Assembly: GCF_014196595.1 (NCBI RefSeq) | Contig: NZ_JACIEA010000001.1 | Span: 1,544,546 to 1,608,545, forward strand | Origin: Sphingorhabdus rigui | Lineage (GTDB): Bacteria; Pseudomonadota; Alphaproteobacteria; Sphingomonadales; Sphingomonadaceae | DNA length: 64,000 nucleotides | Reading direction: 5' to 3' | In this document: positions 43,441 through 52,119 of the stretch, piece after piece | Position numbering within the stretch: position 1 is the first letter of the stretch | How the letters are laid out: each line of letters starts with the position of its first letter | The notes under the pieces: model-generated | What the model was told of the DNA's origin: nothing | Databases searched by the model: none | What the model saw: the letters and a program-made list of their open reading frames with translations, nothing else | Made by a program: the position numbers and the translations under genes

Positions 43441-45843
43441 ATGCCAAAGCCTTCGCAGCATTACGTCCGCTTTATCCGCTGGTTCGATGAGATCGGGTTG
43501 GATGATCTCAACCTAGCTGGGGGGAAAAACGCGTCACTGGGCGAACTCGCCCGGTTCCTTGGCAGCAGCATCAAAGTGCCTGAAGGATTCGTCATAACAG
43601 CGGACGCCTATCGTCAAACCATTGATCGAGACAATCTTTGGCAACGGATGATGGTCATACTTGACCAGACCGACTGGCGAAATCCGAAAGCGACGGGACC
43701 GGCGGCGGCAACATTGCGTGCGATGGTCCAAAATGCGCGGTTACCTGACGGGCTCGTTGCCGATATTGAATTCGCCTACCGCCGGCTTGAACGCGAGTTT
43801 GGACGCGGCGTTGCAGTCGCTGTTCGCAGCAGCGCGACTGCCGAAGATTCTCCGACGGCCTCATTTGCTGGCGTGCACGAAAGTTACCTCAATGTACGAA
43901 GCGCAAAGGCTTTGGTCGGTGCGGTCAAAGATTGCTTTGCATCTTTGTTCAGCGAACGGGCGATCTCCTATCGCATAGATAAGGGCTTTGCCCATCATAG
44001 CGTTGCGCTGTCTGTAGGGGTGCAGCGAATGATACGAGCCGACCGTGCGAGTTCGGGGGTCATTTTTACGCTCGACACCGAAAGTGGTAGCCGTGACGTC
44101 GTCTTGATCAGCGGCGTTTGGGGTTTGGGTGAGGCGATTGTTCAGGGCATCGCCGACCCGGACGAGTTCCTTGTGCATAAACCAACAATGCGGATCGGGC
44201 GCAGCACTATTTTGCGGCGGCGGATCGGGGCAAAGCAGGTGAAACTGGTTTACGGAAAGCGCATGGATGCCGGACGGACAAAATGGCAAACCGTCCCGCG
44301 CAAGATGCAGGCCATGCAATGCCTGTCCGATGCGGAAATACTCGATCTGGCACGTCAGGCAATCCTGATCGAAGGCCACTATAGCACGCATTATGGCAGC
44401 CCGACACCGATGGACGTCGAATGGGCCAAAGATGGCGCTGATGGTGAATTATACATAATTCAGGCACGCCCCGAAACCGTTCACGCGACGGTGGGGGATG
44501 CTGCGCTGAAGCTCTTTCGCCTGACCGGCAGCGGGCCAGTTGTGGTGTCTGGTCAGGCCGTCGGCCAAGGGATCGCCACTGGTGTTGTGCGCTTCGTAAC
44601 CACTAAGGCAGACCTTGCCGAACTCAACGCAGGAGATGTGTTGGTCGCCGAAACGACCGCACCCGATTGGGAATCTGTGATGAAACGCGCTGCTGCAATC
44701 GTCACCGAGCATGGCGGCCGGACCTGCCATGCTGCCATTGTTGCCCGCGAACTTGGCATCCCCGCGATTGTCGGCGCAAAAGGCGCCCGGAGCCTTTTAC
44801 AAGCTGGCCAGCAAATTACGGTATCATGTGCCGAAGGAGAGCGCGGAAAGGTGTATGCTGGCCATATTCCCTTCGCGCTTGACGATGTGGACGTCGCAAA
44901 TATCACGCCAGCCGATGTAGAGATTATGGTGAACATCGGGAATCCGGATATTGCATTTCGCACGGCCGCATTGCCGGTTGCCGGTGTTGGTTTGGCGCGG
45001 ATCGAATTCATCATCGCCAATGCGATAGGCGCCCACCCAATGGCATTGTTGTTCCCGGAACGCGTTACTTCGAAAAAGACCCGGCGACAACTCGACGCCC
45101 TGACCAAAGGCTATCGTGGCGGCGCGGATTATTACACTTCGCGCCTCGCCGAAGGAATTGGCGTCATAACCGCGGCCTTTTATCCGCGGCCTGTCATTGT
45201 GCGGACGTCCGATTTTAAATCAAATGAATATGCGTCCCTGATAGGTGGCGCCGATTTCGAGAAACCAGAAAACAACCCGATGATTGGATTCAGAGGAGCG
45301 TCTCGTTACATGCATCCCGATTTCCGGCCAGCGTTCGAACTCGAATGCGCGGCAATCAAGCATGTGCGCGACGATATGGGCCTTACTAATCTGGTCATCA
45401 TGATCCCTTTCTGCCGCAGTCTGCGCGAGGCTAATGAGGTGCTCGACATCATGGCGCGCAGCGATCTCAACCGCGGTGAGAATGGTCTGAAAGTTTATAT
45501 GATGTGCGAAATCCCGAGCAACGTAATCCTGATCGATGAGTTTGCGAAATTGTTTGACGGTTTCTCGATCGGCTCCAACGATCTGACACAATTGATCCTC
45601 GGCATTGATCGCGACGCCGACATATTGGCAGATAGTTTTAACGAAGAAGATCCAGCCGTATTAAAAATGATCGAGCAAACAATTGCCGGTACCCATAAGG
45701 CCGGTCGCCATTGCGGCATTTGCGGACAGGCCCCGTCGGACCGCCCCGGGTTCGCCAAGTGGCTGATTGACCGGCACATCGACAGCATCAGTCTCAATCC
45801 CGATAGCGTCCTCAGGGTAATGCAACGCCTCGCGTTAGACTGA
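43441..45843 (+). CDS. ppsA: Phosphoenolpyruvate synthase
   Basis: A protein of 800 residues that converts pyruvate, ATP and water to PEP, AMP and phosphate. The N-terminal ATP-grasp region begins LNLAGGKNASLGELARF and includes VAVRSSATAEDSPTASFAG. The phospho-His domain has GGRTCHAAIVARELGIPA (His430). The C-terminal PEP/pyruvate domain ends in CGICGQAPSD (Cys761). It is standard length for PpsA. GGTAGAG is close to the ATG. PEP synthase in a hypoxia-type island suggests gluconeogenic flow during non-growth. It is divergent from the esterase operon and followed by two small genes. Confidence 0.93.
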   Translation: MPKPSQHYVRFIRWFDEIGLDDLNLAGGKNASLGELARFLGSSIKVPEGFVITADAYRQTIDRDNLWQRMMVILDQTDWRNPKATGPAAATLRAMVQNARLPDGLVADIEFAYRRLEREFGRGVAVAVRSSATAEDSPTASFAGVHESYLNVRSAKALVGAVKDCFASLFSERAISYRIDKGFAHHSVALSVGVQRMIRADRASSGVIFTLDTESGSRDVVLISGVWGLGEAIVQGIADPDEFLVHKPTMRIGRSTILRRRIGAKQVKLVYGKRMDAGRTKWQTVPRKMQAMQCLSDAEILDLARQAILIEGHYSTHYGSPTPMDVEWAKDGADGELYIIQARPETVHATVGDAALKLFRLTGSGPVVVSGQAVGQGIATGVVRFVTTKADLAELNAGDVLVAETTAPDWESVMKRAAAIVTEHGGRTCHAAIVARELGIPAIVGAKGARSLLQAGQQITVSCAEGERGKVYAGHIPFALDDVDVANITPADVEIMVNIGNPDIAFRTAALPVAGVGLARIEFIIANAIGAHPMALLFPERVTSKKTRRQLDALTKGYRGGADYYTSRLAEGIGVITAAFYPRPVIVRTSDFKSNEYASLIGGADFEKPENNPMIGFRGASRYMHPDFRPAFELECAAIKHVRDDMGLTNLVIMIPFCRSLREANEVLDIMARSDLNRGENGLKVYMMCEIPSNVILIDEFAKLFDGFSIGSNDLTQLILGIDRDADILADSFNEEDPAVLKMIEQTIAGTHKAGRHCGICGQAPSDRPGFAKWLIDRHIDSISLNPDSVLRVMQRLALD

Positions 45844-45899
45844 ATTGTTACGCAACATTGCGTATCCCACGGCTGCCCAATGTCGTGCAAAACATCGAT

Positions 45900-46259
45900 A
45901 TGACTTGGAAAACCATTCGCTTGGAACTTGCGCGTACGGCAGAATTTCCAGAAGGTTCTGCGGCGCATGCCTATGTGTTGCGGCTGCCAATTGACGACAA
46001 TGGCTTTATAGAACGGTCGGCCATCAAGCATGCAACCCAAAGCCCGATAGTCCATCGCATGTGGCCCAACGAGCCGGATCGGACAGGCGTGGTCATAAGC
46101 CAGCGCGCTGGCTGGGCATTTTCATATGAAGATGGTGATGCCGATGATGAGGGTGTTTTCCAATTGGAACACCATCCAATCAAACCTGGCCAATATTTGA
46201 CCATCACCGAAACAAATGGGGAGCGCCTGCCGTTCAAGGTGGTGAGTTGCCATGCTTAG
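45900..46259 (+). CDS. Conserved small protein of unknown function following ppsA
   Basis: A product of 119 residues: MTWKTIRLELARTAEFPEGS, an AYVLRLPIDDNGFI segment, HRMWPNEPDRTGVVISQRAG and a C-terminal LEHHPIKPGQYLTITETNGE. It is hydrophilic, without signal or TM. I do not recognise a family. The regular beta-rich sequence and absence of low-complexity composition argue for a real gene. The start is uncertain: ATG 45900 lacks a strong ribosome site. It overlaps the next gene by 8 nt, so the two form a pair. Confidence 0.7.
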   Translation: MTWKTIRLELARTAEFPEGSAAHAYVLRLPIDDNGFIERSAIKHATQSPIVHRMWPNEPDRTGVVISQRAGWAFSYEDGDADDEGVFQLEHHPIKPGQYLTITETNGERLPFKVVSCHA

Positions 46260-46683
46260 CTTTGGCCAAATGATAACGCAATTTAGCGGTCCCATCCGTT
46301 ATTTTGTAATGGTCTATTTCGCACGCTTTGCATTGGGCATGATCAGCGAATTCAGGGTTACTCCGGCGGTTGGTCTGAGCGCCGCGTTGCTGATGGAAAT
46401 GCCAGTCATGGCAATAGTCTCGTTTTTCTCAGCGCGGTTTGTGCTGGATAGGGCACCTGATACCAAAACGCCCAGCGACTTCTTGTTCATTGGCTGCACC
46501 GCATTTGTCCTGCTGTTAATTGCCGAAGAGACTATGGCACGGATCCTCAGCGACAGTTCAGTTTTTACTCTCTGGGCAGGCTTGAGCCCGTTTGCGGCGC
46601 TGACCAATGCGACCGTTCTTGGGCTGTTCATGCTGATGCCATTGATTGTCGGTCTAAAGCGCAATCCGGCGGTGCCAAGCTGA
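46252..46683 (+). CDS. Small integral membrane protein of unknown function
   Basis: A product of 143 residues with about four TM segments: PIRYFVMVYFARFALGMIS, VGLSAALLMEMPVMAIVSFF, DFLFIGCTAFVLLLIAEETM and FAALTNATVLGLFMLMPLIV. It overlaps the preceding gene by 8 nt and is likely translated together with it. No family recognised. Both may belong to the ppsA transcript. Confidence 0.72.
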   Translation: MLSFGQMITQFSGPIRYFVMVYFARFALGMISEFRVTPAVGLSAALLMEMPVMAIVSFFSARFVLDRAPDTKTPSDFLFIGCTAFVLLLIAEETMARILSDSSVFTLWAGLSPFAALTNATVLGLFMLMPLIVGLKRNPAVPS

Positions 46684-46777
46684 TGTCAGGCAAGGTGATT
46701 CTTGCAGCGGATCATCCCGTTTTCGAAATCCGCGGTGGCTCATAAAGGTGCATTTAATAGGTCCTGACCCTAGCATC

Positions 46778-46788
46778 CGTATTTTCCC
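46778..46788. promoter_or_regulatory. Candidate FixJ-like word upstream of the UspA gene
   Basis: CGTATTTTCCC is about 82 nt before the UspA start codon, within the 186-nt intergenic region. It resembles the words GTAGATTTCC (ppsA), TACGTAGTTCACC (hsp20/fixL) and GTACTGTTCC (glycosyltransferase). Confidence 0.3.
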
Positions 46789-46869
46789 TGATATGGCGCG
46801 TTCCCCGCGCAGGTTAAGTTCGTGAATACTAAATCGTCGCGATACCGCGCCGCCTGAGGGAGAGTTGAA

Positions 46870-47682
46870 ATGAAATCCCTGTTATTACATGTGCAGGACG
46901 ATGCCGGAATGGAAGCCCGGTTGCAGGCTGCGCTTTCCATCGCACGCGCCACATCCGGTCATGTCAGTTGCCTGCATGTGACCCCGATCAACCTCTATAT
47001 CATGTCAGACGGTATGACTGGCGCTTATATGATGCCCAACTTCATCACAACGCTCGACGAGATGGAAAAGAAAATGCGTGCGCGGATTGAGGAGAGTCTG
47101 AAAAATGAGGATGTATCATGGGACTATGAGCATGTGGACGGCGAACCTGCCCAGGAAATTGTCAGCCGGTCTTCGCTCGCCGACTTAGTCGTTTTGGGCC
47201 GATATCACCACCGCGAAACACGTTACACACCCATCACGTTGATGGGTGATGTCTTACAAAGTGCGCGCGCGCCGATATTGGTGCAGCCTCAGGAGCTGAA
47301 CACATTTGACGTATTCGGGCCCGCCGTCGTTGGATGGAATGGCAGTTTCGAAGCCGCCAATGCGCTGCGCGCAGCACTTCCGCTGCTTAAAATGGCATCA
47401 GCGGTCCACATTGTGACCGTCGAAGAACCAAAAGAGCATCGATTACCCTCGCTTGCCGCTTCGACCTATTTGTCGCGTCACGGTGTAACGTCTGAACTGC
47501 ACGCACGTCCAAAATCAGACATGCCTGTAGAAAAAGCGATTATCGAGACCGCGCAGGTTATGGATGCGGGCTATATTGTCATGGGCGGCTATGGCCACAG
47601 CCGGGCGCGAGAATTTCTTTTTGGCGGTGTAACGCGAACGCTTCTTTCGGAATGTGCTATCCCGCTAATCATGGGACGCTAA
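46870..47682 (+). CDS. Universal stress protein with two UspA domains
   Basis: A protein of 270 residues made of an N-terminal UspA domain (about 1-140) and a C-terminal one (about 148-270). The C-terminal copy has the ATP-binding-type loop MGGYGHSRAREFLFGGVTR, while the first copy has VVLGRYHHRE at the matching place and may not bind ATP. Tandem UspA proteins of this length are typical of hypoxia and stationary-phase regulons. GAGGGAGAG precedes the ATG. It probably starts an operon with the DUF4010 and metallo-hydrolase genes (gaps of 6 and 16 nt). Confidence 0.92.
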   Translation: MKSLLLHVQDDAGMEARLQAALSIARATSGHVSCLHVTPINLYIMSDGMTGAYMMPNFITTLDEMEKKMRARIEESLKNEDVSWDYEHVDGEPAQEIVSRSSLADLVVLGRYHHRETRYTPITLMGDVLQSARAPILVQPQELNTFDVFGPAVVGWNGSFEAANALRAALPLLKMASAVHIVTVEEPKEHRLPSLAASTYLSRHGVTSELHARPKSDMPVEKAIIETAQVMDAGYIVMGGYGHSRAREFLFGGVTRTLLSECAIPLIMGR

Positions 47683-47688
47683 AACCTG

Positions 47689-48954
47689 ATGCCGATGAGC
47701 GATCTTGCGTATCGCGACCTAGGCATCGCATTTGCGGCTGGTTTACTGGTTGGTATTGAGCGTGGATGGCGTCAGCGCGATGTTGCCGCCGGCGGCCGGG
47801 TCGCAGGCGTAAGAACATTCGCTGTGCTCGGCGGGCTTGGAGGGCTGCTCGGCCTAATCCAGCAGGTCTATGGCGCGGCGGCAGCCACCATATTGCTTGG
47901 CGCTGCGGTGCTCATGCTTGTGATTGGATATACCCGTTCAATGTCTTCGCCGGAGGACGTCAGCGTAACGAGTTTGATCGCGGCATTGTCTACGCTGTGC
48001 TTCGGTATGTTGGCCACATCAGGTCATCCGGCATTGGCAATGGCGACTGCTGCTGTCGTCACGCTGATCCTGACGCAACGGCGCGGTTTGCATACTATGA
48101 TCAAAAAGCTGGGTGAAAGTGACGTTATCGCCCTTGCCCGGTTTGCCATCATTGCTGGCGCGATTTGGCCATTCCTGCCTGATGCGCGTTACGGTCCATA
48201 TGCAGCATGGAACCCACGACAACTTTGGTTGGTCGTAGTCTTTGTTACGGGGCTTTCCTTCGCCGGATATGCTGCGAGCCGGATCTTTGGTTCAAAAAAA
48301 GGCGTGTTGGCCACAGCCGTTATTGGCGGTGCTTATTCCTCAACGGCAGTTACCGCTCTGCTATCGCATCGGCTCCGGACAGACCAAACCGGTCAAGGAA
48401 CATTGTCGGCGGGAATAGCACTCGCGACATCCATCATGTTTGTGAGAGTGTTGTTTCTGACCGCCATTATTGCCAATTTCGCATTTATGACAGTGTTGCA
48501 ATTGGCTGGCCCCGCAGTGTTGGTTGGCGCCGTTGCCGGAATGGTATTGCTCCGCGATCAAACGTCGGCGACGTCTACCGAACTTGCGCGCTTGGGAAAT
48601 CCTATCGCTATCATTCCTGCACTTGGATTTCTAATTCTGGTCGCCATCATGGCGGTTGCCGCGCGCTGGGCTGAGATTGAGTTTGGGGGTGGCGGGGCGC
48701 TAGCGCTCATAATCACCATTGGTCTTTTCGACGTCGATGCGGCCATCGTCACGCTTGGCGGGCTGTCTTCCGGCACCCTTAATCCCGGTATTGCCGGCCT
48801 CGCTCTTGTCGGCGCTGTGCTCGCAAATATGCTGGTCAAGATTGGTGTCATCATAATCTATGCCGGTCCAAAAGCGGGAGGAAAGGCAATCTGTGCACTG
48901 GCCCTTGGCGCCGCGACATTGGCGGGCGCAATAGGGTTAGCGATGGCAACTTAA
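47689..48954 (+). CDS. MgtC/SapB-like and DUF4010 membrane protein
   Basis: A protein of 421 residues with about 12 hydrophobic segments. The N-terminal part contains the MgtC/SapB motif IAFAAGLLVGIERGWRQRD (about 13-31) and GVRTFAVLGGLGGLLG. The C-terminal half has the DUF4010 pattern GVLATAVIGGAYSSTAVTAL and GLFDVDAAIVTLGGLSSG. Its function is unknown; related proteins affect survival under magnesium or acid stress. The ATG lies 6 nt after the UspA stop. Confidence 0.85.
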   Translation: MPMSDLAYRDLGIAFAAGLLVGIERGWRQRDVAAGGRVAGVRTFAVLGGLGGLLGLIQQVYGAAAATILLGAAVLMLVIGYTRSMSSPEDVSVTSLIAALSTLCFGMLATSGHPALAMATAAVVTLILTQRRGLHTMIKKLGESDVIALARFAIIAGAIWPFLPDARYGPYAAWNPRQLWLVVVFVTGLSFAGYAASRIFGSKKGVLATAVIGGAYSSTAVTALLSHRLRTDQTGQGTLSAGIALATSIMFVRVLFLTAIIANFAFMTVLQLAGPAVLVGAVAGMVLLRDQTSATSTELARLGNPIAIIPALGFLILVAIMAVAARWAEIEFGGGGALALIITIGLFDVDAAIVTLGGLSSGTLNPGIAGLALVGAVLANMLVKIGVIIIYAGPKAGGKAICALALGAATLAGAIGLAMAT

Positions 48955-48970
48955 ACCGGGATTAGAACAA

Positions 48971-50539
48971 ATGGGTTCAGTCGAAATAATTTTCCATGGC
49001 GCAGCAGGCACCGTTACGGGTTCCTGCTTTGAGGTCCGTGCAAATAACAAAACGGTGCTCATCGATTGCGGGATGTTTCAAGGAACACGCTCGTTGGAGG
49101 CGCTCAACCATGAACAATTGCCCTTTGATCCCAAGGCAATTTCTGCTGTCATTTTGACCCACGCGCACCTCGATCACAGCGGCCGCCTGCCTTATCTGAC
49201 CGCGCAAGGTTGCCATGCGCAGATCTGGATGACGGCGCCCACCGCCGACATTATCGAGCCTTTGTTGCTCGATTCCGCAAAGCTGCAGGCAGCTGATGCG
49301 GCTCGGCGCAATCGTCGCCCCGACCGAATGGCATTACCGCCTTTCATACCGCTTTATACCGGAGACGATGTGACATCATGCATCGGTCAGATAAAAGAGA
49401 CATGCTATGGGGCGTGGAATGAGCTGGGCAATGACGATGGGTTTCGGCTCTGGGATGCACAACACATCGTCGGTTCGGCGTCTGTCGAGTTGAAGTTGGC
49501 AGATCAACGAATTTTATTTTCTGGCGACATCGGCGGCGGTTCGGCCATCCAGTGTGCAGACGTCCCACTTGGCGGCTATGACCAGATCATCTGTGAAACA
49601 ACTTACGGCGATCGCACGCGCGAACCAGTTTTGATCAGTGACCGCCGCGAACAGCTGGCTCAGTATATCGAAGAGGCGCTGGGTAAGAATGGCAATGTAC
49701 TGATCCCCGCGTTCGCAGTCGAACGAACACAGATCGTGTTGGAAGACCTAGTCGCGCTGTTTGAATCTAAACGGTTAAAGCCCTTTAACGTCTTCGTAGA
49801 TTCGCCGCTTGCCGAACGGGTCACGCGCACAACGCAACGTCATCGCCTCACAGGATATGATTTGTTTAGTGTGCCGAACATCCGGTTTACCCACGATGTT
49901 GAGGAATCGAAGCAGATCAACAGCATGTCTGGCGTGATTATCATCGCAGGATCGGGAATGTGCCAAGGCGGGCGTATTCGGCATCATCTGCTACATAACC
50001 TCCCGAATGCCCGGGCACGGGTGCTGCTGGTAGGCTACCAAGTTGCCGGCACACTGGGTGCGGTGCTTCGCGACGGTGCCCGCAATGTTCGCATTTCGGG
50101 ACACGATGTACCGGTTCGTGCCGATGTAAAAATAATCGATTCCTATTCGGTCCATGCTGACCGTCCGGCGTTAATGCAATGGATTAAGGACCGCGGCCCG
50201 GTGTCGGGCTCGGTCTTCCTCGTCCATGGCGAGCAACACGCGCTTTCGGTATTTGCCCAAGACATTCGCAAAGCCGGGTTAGCACCTCATGTAGTCGTTC
50301 CCATGCTCGGCGAGAGTTGGAGTGTCAGCGCCAACCATGCAGCAAAGCGCATTTGCCCAGCGCGCGAGGATTTGCAGGTCCGCATCGCACCACGCGACTG
50401 GACAGCAAGCCTGGCTGCGCTCAAGTCCGGATTGGCGGATCGTCTGCGCGCATTGCCGTCGGACGCAGCGCGAGAACGTGTCCTCGCATCGATGACACGC
50501 GCGCTTGAAGATGCAGAGAGCATCCGGACAATTACCTAG
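48971..50539 (+). CDS. Metallo-beta-lactamase / beta-CASP family RNase-like hydrolase
   Basis: A protein of 522 residues. The Zn-binding motif THAHLDHSGRLPYL is at about 60-73. Later metal ligands lie in WDAQHIVGSASVEL (His) and FSGDIGGG (Asp). The beta-CASP motifs include CETTYGDRT, VLIPAFAVERTQ, IAGSGMCQGGRIRHHL and SYSVHADR. The RNA-metabolising (YSH1/CPSF-like) branch of bacteria has this layout, so a ribonuclease activity is likely but not shown. The gene begins 16 nt after the DUF4010 stop. Confidence 0.9.
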   Translation: MGSVEIIFHGAAGTVTGSCFEVRANNKTVLIDCGMFQGTRSLEALNHEQLPFDPKAISAVILTHAHLDHSGRLPYLTAQGCHAQIWMTAPTADIIEPLLLDSAKLQAADAARRNRRPDRMALPPFIPLYTGDDVTSCIGQIKETCYGAWNELGNDDGFRLWDAQHIVGSASVELKLADQRILFSGDIGGGSAIQCADVPLGGYDQIICETTYGDRTREPVLISDRREQLAQYIEEALGKNGNVLIPAFAVERTQIVLEDLVALFESKRLKPFNVFVDSPLAERVTRTTQRHRLTGYDLFSVPNIRFTHDVEESKQINSMSGVIIIAGSGMCQGGRIRHHLLHNLPNARARVLLVGYQVAGTLGAVLRDGARNVRISGHDVPVRADVKIIDSYSVHADRPALMQWIKDRGPVSGSVFLVHGEQHALSVFAQDIRKAGLAPHVVVPMLGESWSVSANHAAKRICPAREDLQVRIAPRDWTASLAALKSGLADRLRALPSDAARERVLASMTRALEDAESIRTIT

Positions 50540-50627
50540 GTGGCATTCCCGATTTGCGGGCCACGACAACTTCATCAATATCGCGCGTGGGGGCTATCCT
50601 AAATATTGCATATAAAGGAGAATTCCG

Positions 50628-51278
50628 ATGAAGACAGACAGTCAGTTGCAAAAAGATGTGATGGCCGAACTGGAATGGGAACCAAGCGTCGAACATGCCA
50701 ATATCGGAGTTGCGGCGAAAGATGGCGTTATCACTCTTTCCGGTTTTGTGAGCAGCTATGCTTCCAAAATTGCGGCTGAACAGGCTGCGCGGCGGGTTAA
50801 AGGCGTCCGAGGTCTTGCCGAAGAGATCGAAGTGCGTTTCGCAAGCGATGCGAAAACGGCAGACCCCGAGATTGCCAAGCGGATCGCTGACATGTTCGAT
50901 TGGAGTGCAACGATTCCAAAGGGCAAGATCAACATAAAGGTCGAACATGGCTGGGTGTCATTAAGCGGGGATGTTGGTTATCATTATCAGCGCCAAGCGG
51001 CGGGCGATATGGCTTCGCGGGTTTCAGGGGTCAAAGGTGTGAGCAACCTGATCGCAGTGAAACAGACGCCGTCCAAAATCGATATTCGGCAACGCATCAT
51101 GGATGCTTTCAAACGATCCGCCGATCTGGATGCCGGTACCATCACAGTCGAGACAGAAGGTGACAAGGTTAAATTGTCCGGCAAAGTCCATTCAAGTTAT
51201 GAGCGCCGGATCGCCGAACGGGCTGCTTGGGCAGCGCCTGGAGTGAACCGTCTTGAAGACAACATCATGATCATCTGA
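50628..51278 (+). CDS. Triple BON-domain protein (OsmY-like)
   Basis: A protein of 216 residues with three BON domains at about 3-68, 79-145 and 148-215. Each follows the pattern seen in VAAKDGVITLSGFVSSYASK, IKVEHGWVSLSGDVGYHYQR and VETEGDKVKLSGKVHSSYER. There is no signal peptide, unlike OsmY. BON domains bind phospholipid or envelope surfaces and are usually linked to osmotic/stationary stress. AAAGGAG lies 8 nt before the ATG. A strong terminator follows. Confidence 0.9.
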   Translation: MKTDSQLQKDVMAELEWEPSVEHANIGVAAKDGVITLSGFVSSYASKIAAEQAARRVKGVRGLAEEIEVRFASDAKTADPEIAKRIADMFDWSATIPKGKINIKVEHGWVSLSGDVGYHYQRQAAGDMASRVSGVKGVSNLIAVKQTPSKIDIRQRIMDAFKRSADLDAGTITVETEGDKVKLSGKVHSSYERRIAERAAWAAPGVNRLEDNIMII

Positions 51279-51317
51279 ATTTTGACTTTCCCCTTCTGCG
51301 ACCCTGGGGAAATGACT

Positions 51318-51361
51318 GAGCGGGCCTTGCTATCTGTAAGATCGGGGCCCGCTCTTTTTTT
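51318..51361 (+). terminator. Rho-independent terminator after the BON gene
   Basis: GAGCGGGCC (51318-51326) pairs perfectly with GGCCCGCTC (51346-51354), followed by a run of seven T. The loop is about 19 nt. The convergent DUF6629 gene ends 12 nt further on. Confidence 0.92.
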
Positions 51362-51372
51362 GCGCAACCAGT

Positions 51373-52047
51373 TCAGCGATCGACATTAACGCTGCTGCGG
51401 TAACAAGGTACAATTGCCGAATGGCGGGGCGGAAAGTGCAGCAAGATAATCATGCTGATCAATGCTGCGAAATAACACCAGACAGACGCGAACCACATCG
51501 TGTAAAAAGCATATGTGGCGATCATCGACGCGATAATCACCGCGCCAAGGAGCCTGACACTTTTGTAACTCGACAGCAACGGTGCGAGGCAAGTTGCGGT
51601 TGCGTAAAACGCAAACATAATTTCTTCATTATCGTGCGGCAAACGATAGCGGATGTGCGATCGAACGATTTCGGCGCCAATTGGGTGTGTCGCAATCGCA
51701 TGTGCGAAAAAGATCGCAGTTACGACCCCGGCGACAAGAGGAAGCAGGAGACGTTTACGGTGCGCGGATTTCCGCTCCATCAACCAGATCGCCAATGGCG
51801 CGTAGATTGGCCACAATATGTTGGCAAACCCCAAATAACCGACAGTCAGACACTGCTGCGACGACGAACGTTCCGCCAGAACAAGCCATAGGGCCCCTTC
51901 GATAACCTGTTGGATCCCAAACAAAAGGGGAATGGCCGCATATGCATAATCTGGCTTGTGCGCACGACGAACGGCAATCGATCCAACTGCCAGTAAAACG
52001 GCCCCGGCTGCGAAACTGGCGGTTGCAGAAAAACAGATGATCGTCAC
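51373..52047 (-). CDS. DUF6629 family membrane protein
   Basis: A product of 224 residues with seven or so hydrophobic segments. It begins CFSATASFAAGAVLLAVGSI, with FGIQQVIEGALWLVL, FANILWPIYAPLAIWLMER and MWFASVWCYFAALISMIILL. This matches the DUF6629 family, whose members normally start MCFSATASF. Here the codon before Cys is ATC and the nearest accepted start is GTG at 52047. AGGGA abuts that GTG, so initiation is uncertain. Its function is unknown. It lies between convergent BON and same-strand nitroreductase genes. Confidence 0.8.
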   Translation of the reverse strand: MTIICFSATASFAAGAVLLAVGSIAVRRAHKPDYAYAAIPLLFGIQQVIEGALWLVLAERSSSQQCLTVGYLGFANILWPIYAPLAIWLMERKSAHRKRLLLPLVAGVVTAIFFAHAIATHPIGAEIVRSHIRYRLPHDNEEIMFAFYATATCLAPLLSSYKSVRLLGAVIIASMIATYAFYTMWFASVWCYFAALISMIILLHFPPRHSAIVPCYRSSVNVDR

Positions 52048-52119
52048 TCCCTGGCATCATATGCGAATGGGCTCCGACGCATGCAGGTTGCCAGGCCGCT
52101 TTGTAATCAGGATATCTAC

